Position numbers and translations under genes: made by a program. From positions 1 through 64,000 of the forward strand of contig JANFAH010000069.1 of NCBI GenBank assembly GCA_024663395.1: a stretch of 64,000 nt of DNA. Reading direction: 5' to 3'. This DNA is from Pisolithus tinctorius (lineage: Eukaryota > Basidiomycota > Agaricomycetes > Boletales > Pisolithaceae). Shown one piece after another: positions 59,458 through 64,000 of the stretch (position 1 is its first letter; each line of letters starts with the position of its first letter). A model generated the notes under the pieces. That model saw only the letters and a program-made list of their open reading frames with translations. It ran no database searches and was not told the origin of the DNA.

Positions 59458-62400
59458 TCCGCTCCTCCAGGGAGCTCGCACAGCCTGGAGGAAGCGTTGA
59501 TCCCAACTGTGCGCAACCAGACATCTGACTCAACGCATCCGCTCTCTCTAGTCCAAACTCTTTACTTCCATCTGTAACTCTTTTTGATTATTCTGTTGAT
59601 ACTGTTTCTGCGTTGATCGATTCCAGCTCTTCTCATTGTTTTGTAGACCCGTCTATAATCAAAAAATATGCCATTCCTGTCTCCTCCGTTTCTCCACCAA
59701 TTCCGCTCTGCTTGTTTGATGGTAGTACCAATGCCGTCATTTCCCAAGAAGTAGATCTTTCCCTCCGCTTCCCTTCCAGCGATGTCAATTCCATTTCATT
59801 TTATGTTACTCCGTTGGATTCTTCATGTTTGCTGGTGTTAGGACACAACTGGCTCACCCGCTTCAATCCATCGATTGACTGGGTACTGGGCAGTATATCG
59901 TTCAAACCATCATTACAGGGAATGCCAACACCCCAGGTGCCTTCGTCATCTTCTGCTGCGACCTCTGCTCCGGATCTGACACCCTCTGCTCCGTTTGCAG
60001 CTCCAACTGCACCTCCAACAGACTCGCTGCGCTGCGCTCCGCTCGTCTCACTCATCAATGCTGCTGCATATGTCAGAGCCTGTGCTCTCCCTGGCTCTAG
60101 ACAGTTCCGCTTACAGCTCTCCGCTGATGATGTGAAACTTCGTGCGTCCTCTGCTTCCTCTCCGCCTCCTGACCTCTCCTTGGTTCCTCCTGAGTATCAT
60201 GAGTTCGCCGACATCTTTAGCAAAGACAAGGCCACAGAACTTCTGCCACACCGCTCGTTTGATCTCAAGATTGACCTCGAGGATGGAGCTTCTCCGCCCA
60301 TTGGTACAATCTGCTCTCTTTCTCCACCAGAGCTTGAAGCTCTCTGCACCTTCATTGACAAGCATCTTGGCTACGGCTTCATCAAACAATCCACCTCTGC
60401 TCATGGTGCCCCTGTCCTCTTCATGAAAAAGAAGGACAGTTCACTCCACCTCTGTGTTGACTATCGAGGACTCAATAAAATCATGAAAAAAGACTGCTAT
60501 CCGCTGCCGCTCAACTCCGACCTACTCGACTCTCCAAGCCGTGCTAAAGTCTACACCAAGATCGATCTCCGCCATGCCTATCATCTAGTCTGCATAGCAG
60601 ATGGAGATGAATGGAAAATGGCTTTCCGCACTCGTTATGGTTCTTACGAGTGGCAGGTAATGCCATTTGGTCTGACTAATGCGCCTGTGGCTTTCCAGCG
60701 ATTCGTCAATAGCATCTTTGCAGACATGCTTGATGTCTGTGTTGTGGTATACCTCGATGACATCCTAATCTATTCGCAGGACATGGAGTCGCATCGCAAA
60801 CACGTAAAAGAGGTACTCCGCCGCCTTCGAAAGCATGGCCTTTATGCCAAGCCAGAGAAGTGTGAGTTTCACTCCGACTCCGTCGAGTACCTTGGTTATG
60901 TTCTTTCTCCCTCTGGTCTCACCATGTCCGCTGAGAAGGTTCAGGCAGTCTGTGACTGGCCTGAGCCGCGGAAGGTGCGAGACATCCAGTCTTTCCTTGG
61001 TTTTGCAAATTTCTACAGATGATTCATTAATAACTACTTCGACATTGTCATTCCACTCACTCGCCTCACATGAAAGGGTGCTCCTTGGAACTTTTCCGAG
61101 GAGTGCCGCTCTGCTTTCCTCCACCTGAAGGATGCCTTCAGCTCCACTCCTATTCTCACTCACTGGGTTTCTGATGCTCCGCTTACAGTGGAAACCGATG
61201 CCTCCGACTATGCCATTGCTGGCATTTTGTCGATCACCTGTTCCGACGGTGAACTCCGCCCAGTTGCTTTCTACTCTCGCACCATGACCGCACCAGAACT
61301 CAACTATGATACCCATGACAAGGAGCTGTTGGCTATCTTTGAGGCTTTCCGCCATTGGCAGCATTACCTAGAAGGTTCCACCTTACCTGTCAACATGGTG
61401 ATGGACCACAAAAACCTTGAGTATTTTTCCACCTCTAAGGTTCTCACTTGTCGACAGGCCCGCTGGTCGGAGTACCTTTCTCAATTCAACCTTTCCATCC
61501 ACTTCTGCCCTGGCCGCCTAGGAGCCAAACCTGACGCACTTATGTGATGTTGGGATGTCTACCCAACAGGGGGGGATAGGGACTACGCGCAGGTAAATCC
61601 TCACAATCTCCACCCTATGTTTACACAGGAGCAACTCGTGTCGTCCCTCCATACCACCACCCTCTTGGCACCTGTACTCCACGCTGCCATGGTCTTCGAT
61701 GTTGAGTGCTTGCACTCCGACATCATCTCCGCCCTACCCTCCGACCCTGTCTTCGCCAGCCATCTCCCAACTCCGACTAAGCCTCGGTGGTCCCTGGACT
61801 CCGATGGTCTGCTCCGCCTTGACGGTCGTGTCTTTGTCCCTGACATTGATGACCTCCGCCTTTGAGTGCTTCGGTTTAAGCATGACCATCCTCTAGCAGG
61901 CCATTTTGGGCAGAACCACACCCTAGAACTCGTCCGCAGAGACTACGTGTGGCCTAACCTCTGCTCCGATGTAAAGGAATATGTCAGGTCCTGCACCGCC
62001 TGTGGACGGAGCAAAACTCTGCGCCACCACCCTTATGGTCTACTGAAGCAACTCCCCATCCCAGAGAGACCTTGGAACTCCATCTCCGTGGACTTCATCG
62101 AACACCTCCCCAACTCCAATGGCTACTCCGCCATACTCGTGGTAGTGGACTGCCTCTCAAAGCAAGCGGTGTTCATCCCCACCCACGACTCCGTCACCTC
62201 CGCTGAACTCGCTAAGCTCTTCCTTACCCATGTCTTCTCCAAGCATGGAGTTCCAGCTAATGTCACCTCTGACAGAGGTCCTGAGTTCGTCTCACACTTC
62301 TTCCACTCTCTAGGAAAGGCCCTTGATATGCGTCTTCACTTCACTTCAGGTTACCACCCAGAAGGCAATGGCCAGACTGAGTGAACGAACCAGACCCTCG

Positions 62401-63173
62401 AACAATACCTTCGTGTCTACTGCAACTACCAACAAGACAACTGGGCTGAGCTGTTACCTCTAGCAGAGTTTGCTTTCAACAACGCACCAAGTGTGACTAC
62501 CGGAGTTTCTCCCTTCTTCGCTAACAAGGGATACCATCCAAACTTGTCTGTGGTCCCTGACCAAGACTTCACCTCTCCGAGGGCTCATGACTACATCGTC
62601 GAGCTCTCCGCCCTTCATGACTTCCTCCGCTCTGAAATGTCCGCTGCTCAACAGTGCTACCAGGGTCCAGCAGATGCTAAACACATACCTCCACCTGAGT
62701 TCAAGGTCAGAGAACAGGCCTATGTCAAAGCCAAGTACTTCCGCTCCACTCGTCCTTCAGAAAAACTCTCCGAAAAGTACTTAGGTCCATTCACCATCCT
62801 GGCCAGGCGAGGTACACATTCTGTCACCCTTAAGCTCCCTGACTCTATGCACTCGGTACATCCGGTCTTCCATGTCTCACAACTGGAAGCCACAGCGGCT
62901 AACCCTTTCCCAAACTGACAACAACCTCCACCTCCGCCAGTAGATGTCGATGGTGACCTTGAGTACGAAGTATCAGAGATACTCGACTCTAAGGTGGACC
63001 GCCATCGCCGCCACTGTCAACTCTTGTACCTAGTCCGCTGGGCTGGCTACGAGAACACTGATGAAGAAACCTCTTGGTTGCTTGCAACTGAGCTAGATCA
63101 CGCTTTCGACATAGTGTCCGCTTTCCATGAACGCTATCCACACAAACCTGGCCCGTACCAACCTCTGCCATAA
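59455..63173 (+). pseudogene. Gypsy pol with chromodomain (seven TGA stops)
   Basis: A single continuous frame from the gag overlap to TAA at 63,171-63,173. Protease: ALIDSSSSHCF, where families have DSG. Reverse transcriptase (about 60.2-60.95 kb): YTKIDLRHAYH, MPFGLTNAP and YLDDILIYS. RNase H: VETDASDYAIAGIL, HDKELLAI, MDHKN. Integrase: HPLAGH with CTACG zinc ligands, then SVDFIEHLP, TSDRGPEF and YHPEGNGQTE (DDE triad). Chromodomain (about 62.96-63.15 kb): YEVSEILD and [17 protein letters not shown]. TGAs at 59,526, 61,020, 61,071, 61,545, 61,863, 62,382 and 62,916 each replace an expected arginine. Chromodomains guide integration to methylated-histone chromatin. No frameshift was needed anywhere, so decay is by point mutation. 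Confidence 0.85.
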
Positions 63174-63365
63174 TACTCCACCTGCATAATCCTCCTCCAC
63201 AGGCTAACTCCGCCTCTAACCGAACTACCTTAAGTACTTTAGAATTTTCTCTGCTTATCTGTTTCACTTCTCAGAGTCACAAACAAAATCACAAGTCTAT
63301 CTTGTAGTAGTACAACATATACAGACTAAAGACAAAAAAAAAAAAAAAAAGAAAACAAAACTACT
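63174..63365. other. Spacer between pol and the antisense ORF
   Basis: AT-rich, with an A-tract at about 63,333-63,350. No coding features. It separates two convergent coding regions and may hold both polyadenylation signals. Confidence 0.4.
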
Positions 63366-63798
63366 CTACTCTTCCATTGCTTGTCCTCCGCCACCCTCCT
63401 GTTCTTCTCCACCTTCCTTCTCTCCTCCAACTTCTTCCTCTTCCTCGTTATCCCCCTCTGCACCTTCATCTGCTTCCTCGTTCTTGTCCTCCACCGCCTC
63501 CGACTGAGGCCTCTTCCATCCTCTGCCTGTGCACTTGAGCTCAGCCATCCTGGCCTCTCGCGCATCCTCCCTCCTCCTCATCTCCGCCCACTCTGCCCAG
63601 GCGTGGTACAGCGCCCACTTGTCGGCTGTCTGCTCTGCAGCCACTGCCATCCGCTCCGCTGCCCTTGCCATCCTCTCGAAGGCTGTCGCAGCCTTCTCGT
63701 GCGCCACCGTGTACCTCTCCACAGCCTGCAGCTGCCGCTCCCACTCCCACTCTGTCCACCAGGAGGAGACCCCCGCTGTAGGGAATAAGTACTCCCTA
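63366..63798 (-). CDS. Antisense coiled-coil ORF in the Gypsy 3' region
   Basis: Opposite to gag-pol, a frame reads REYLFPTAGVSSWWTEWEWE, then ERYTVAHEKAATAFERMARA and AERMAVAAEQTADKWALYHA, ending in a Glu/Gly-rich tail. A CACCTCAG acceptor lies just upstream, so a first exon is expected at 63.8-64.0 kb or beyond; no ATG begins the visible part. I recall similar antisense ORFs in the same place in other Agaricomycete Gypsy elements. The coiled coil suggests oligomerisation. It shows no stop over about 140 codons even though pol in the same element has seven. Confidence 0.5.
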
Positions 63799-63805
63799 CT
63801 GAGGT

Positions 63806-64000
63806 GATTTAATTATTTTATCTTTTCTATTGTGTTTTTGCTTTGATTTACATTAGTGATACTTAGCCTACCTTTGTGGCGCATTTTTGGTAGCTTAGTC
63901 AGCATTTTTTGCGCACCAGTGTAGGTCTACAGTACACAACAAAAAAAAACAGAAGGAACAAGACTGCGAGACAGCGAAAATAAAAGACTGCGAACGAAAG
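63806..64000. other. Window end, inside Gypsy 3' internal region
   Basis: AT-rich text with an A8 run. On the minus strand a GTAGGC donor-like site follows MLTKLPKMRHK (around 63,875), a possible first exon of the antisense ORF, but its phase does not fit the next exon. The 3' LTR is not reached. Confidence 0.3.

Larger units (their letters stand above)
55581..64000 (+). mobile_element. Gypsy chromovirus-type LTR retrotransposon (3' end outside window)
   Basis: The element has 5' LTR, gag with a CCHC knuckle, and pol with protease, reverse transcriptase, RNase H, integrase and a C-terminal chromodomain, followed by an antisense ORF. This order is that of Ty3/Gypsy chromoviruses. No second TGTCATAACC is present before base 64,000. 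Ten in-frame TGAs and no premature TAA or TAG were found in gag and pol, so the copy is inactive. Confidence 0.85.

Noticed and set aside
63333..63350. A-tract as the poly-A tail of a LINE
   Set aside because: It lies inside the Gypsy element between pol and the antisense ORF, and no LINE sequence precedes it.

Overview
The window is the left end of a fungal chromosome, most likely an Agaricomycete (mushroom-forming basidiomycete). It opens with telomeric C-strand repeats (CCCTAA/CCTAA). The genes carry many short introns of about 45-70 nt. The recognisable proteins are ones I know from Agaricomycetes: a DUF6589 protein, a JmjC/cupin-like protein, intersectin (Cin1-like) fragments, an ERG26 fragment and a chromodomain Gypsy element. 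All identifications come from reading translations by eye; no search was run.

Layout. 0-6 kb: telomere, an AlkB-like dioxygenase fragment, a decayed DUF6589 gene and a frameshifted isoprenylcysteine methyltransferase-like gene. 6-8.4 kb: palindromes, direct repeats and two units of a ~300-bp satellite. 8.6-11.1 kb: a JmjC-like gene. 11.1-14.5 kb: eleven more units of the same satellite. 14.7-16.9 kb: an ATP-grasp-like gene on the minus strand. 17-27.6 kb: a lineage-specific gene family (here called MATQY and MSDYYW after their N-termini) in two inward-facing two-gene modules around an array of about 18 units of a 153-bp satellite. 27.9-29.4 kb: diverged relatives of that satellite. 29.4-35.8 kb: a divergent pair, one BAH-PHD protein and one very large protein with a Ulp1-like cysteine-peptidase module. 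36-38.1 kb: several minisatellites. 38.3-41.4 kb: a small gene and a coiled-coil gene. 42.5-51.1 kb: broken copies of housekeeping-type genes (ERG26, a possible cohesin-loader fragment, intersectin/Cin1). 51.1-55.6 kb: a direct segmental duplication of 25.9-28.8 kb, itself interrupted by a 1,573-bp palindromic TA-flanked element. 55.6 kb to the end: a Gypsy chromovirus carrying a nested ~1.8-kb LTR-like insertion in gag; its 3' LTR lies outside the window.

Two themes tie the window together. First, repeated DNA here shows CpG decay. Every premature stop in the Gypsy element is TGA where an arginine codon is expected, and the 51-53 kb copy of the duplicated module has lost most CpGs that the 26-28 kb copy keeps. 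This points to cytosine methylation followed by deamination, or a RIP-like process. Second, three unrelated-looking tandem repeats share the inverted core GTTCGTC...GACGAAC, and the larger satellites can fold into nested hairpins. The most novel coding material is the MATQY/MSDYYW family and the BAH-PHD / Ulp1-like divergent pair.
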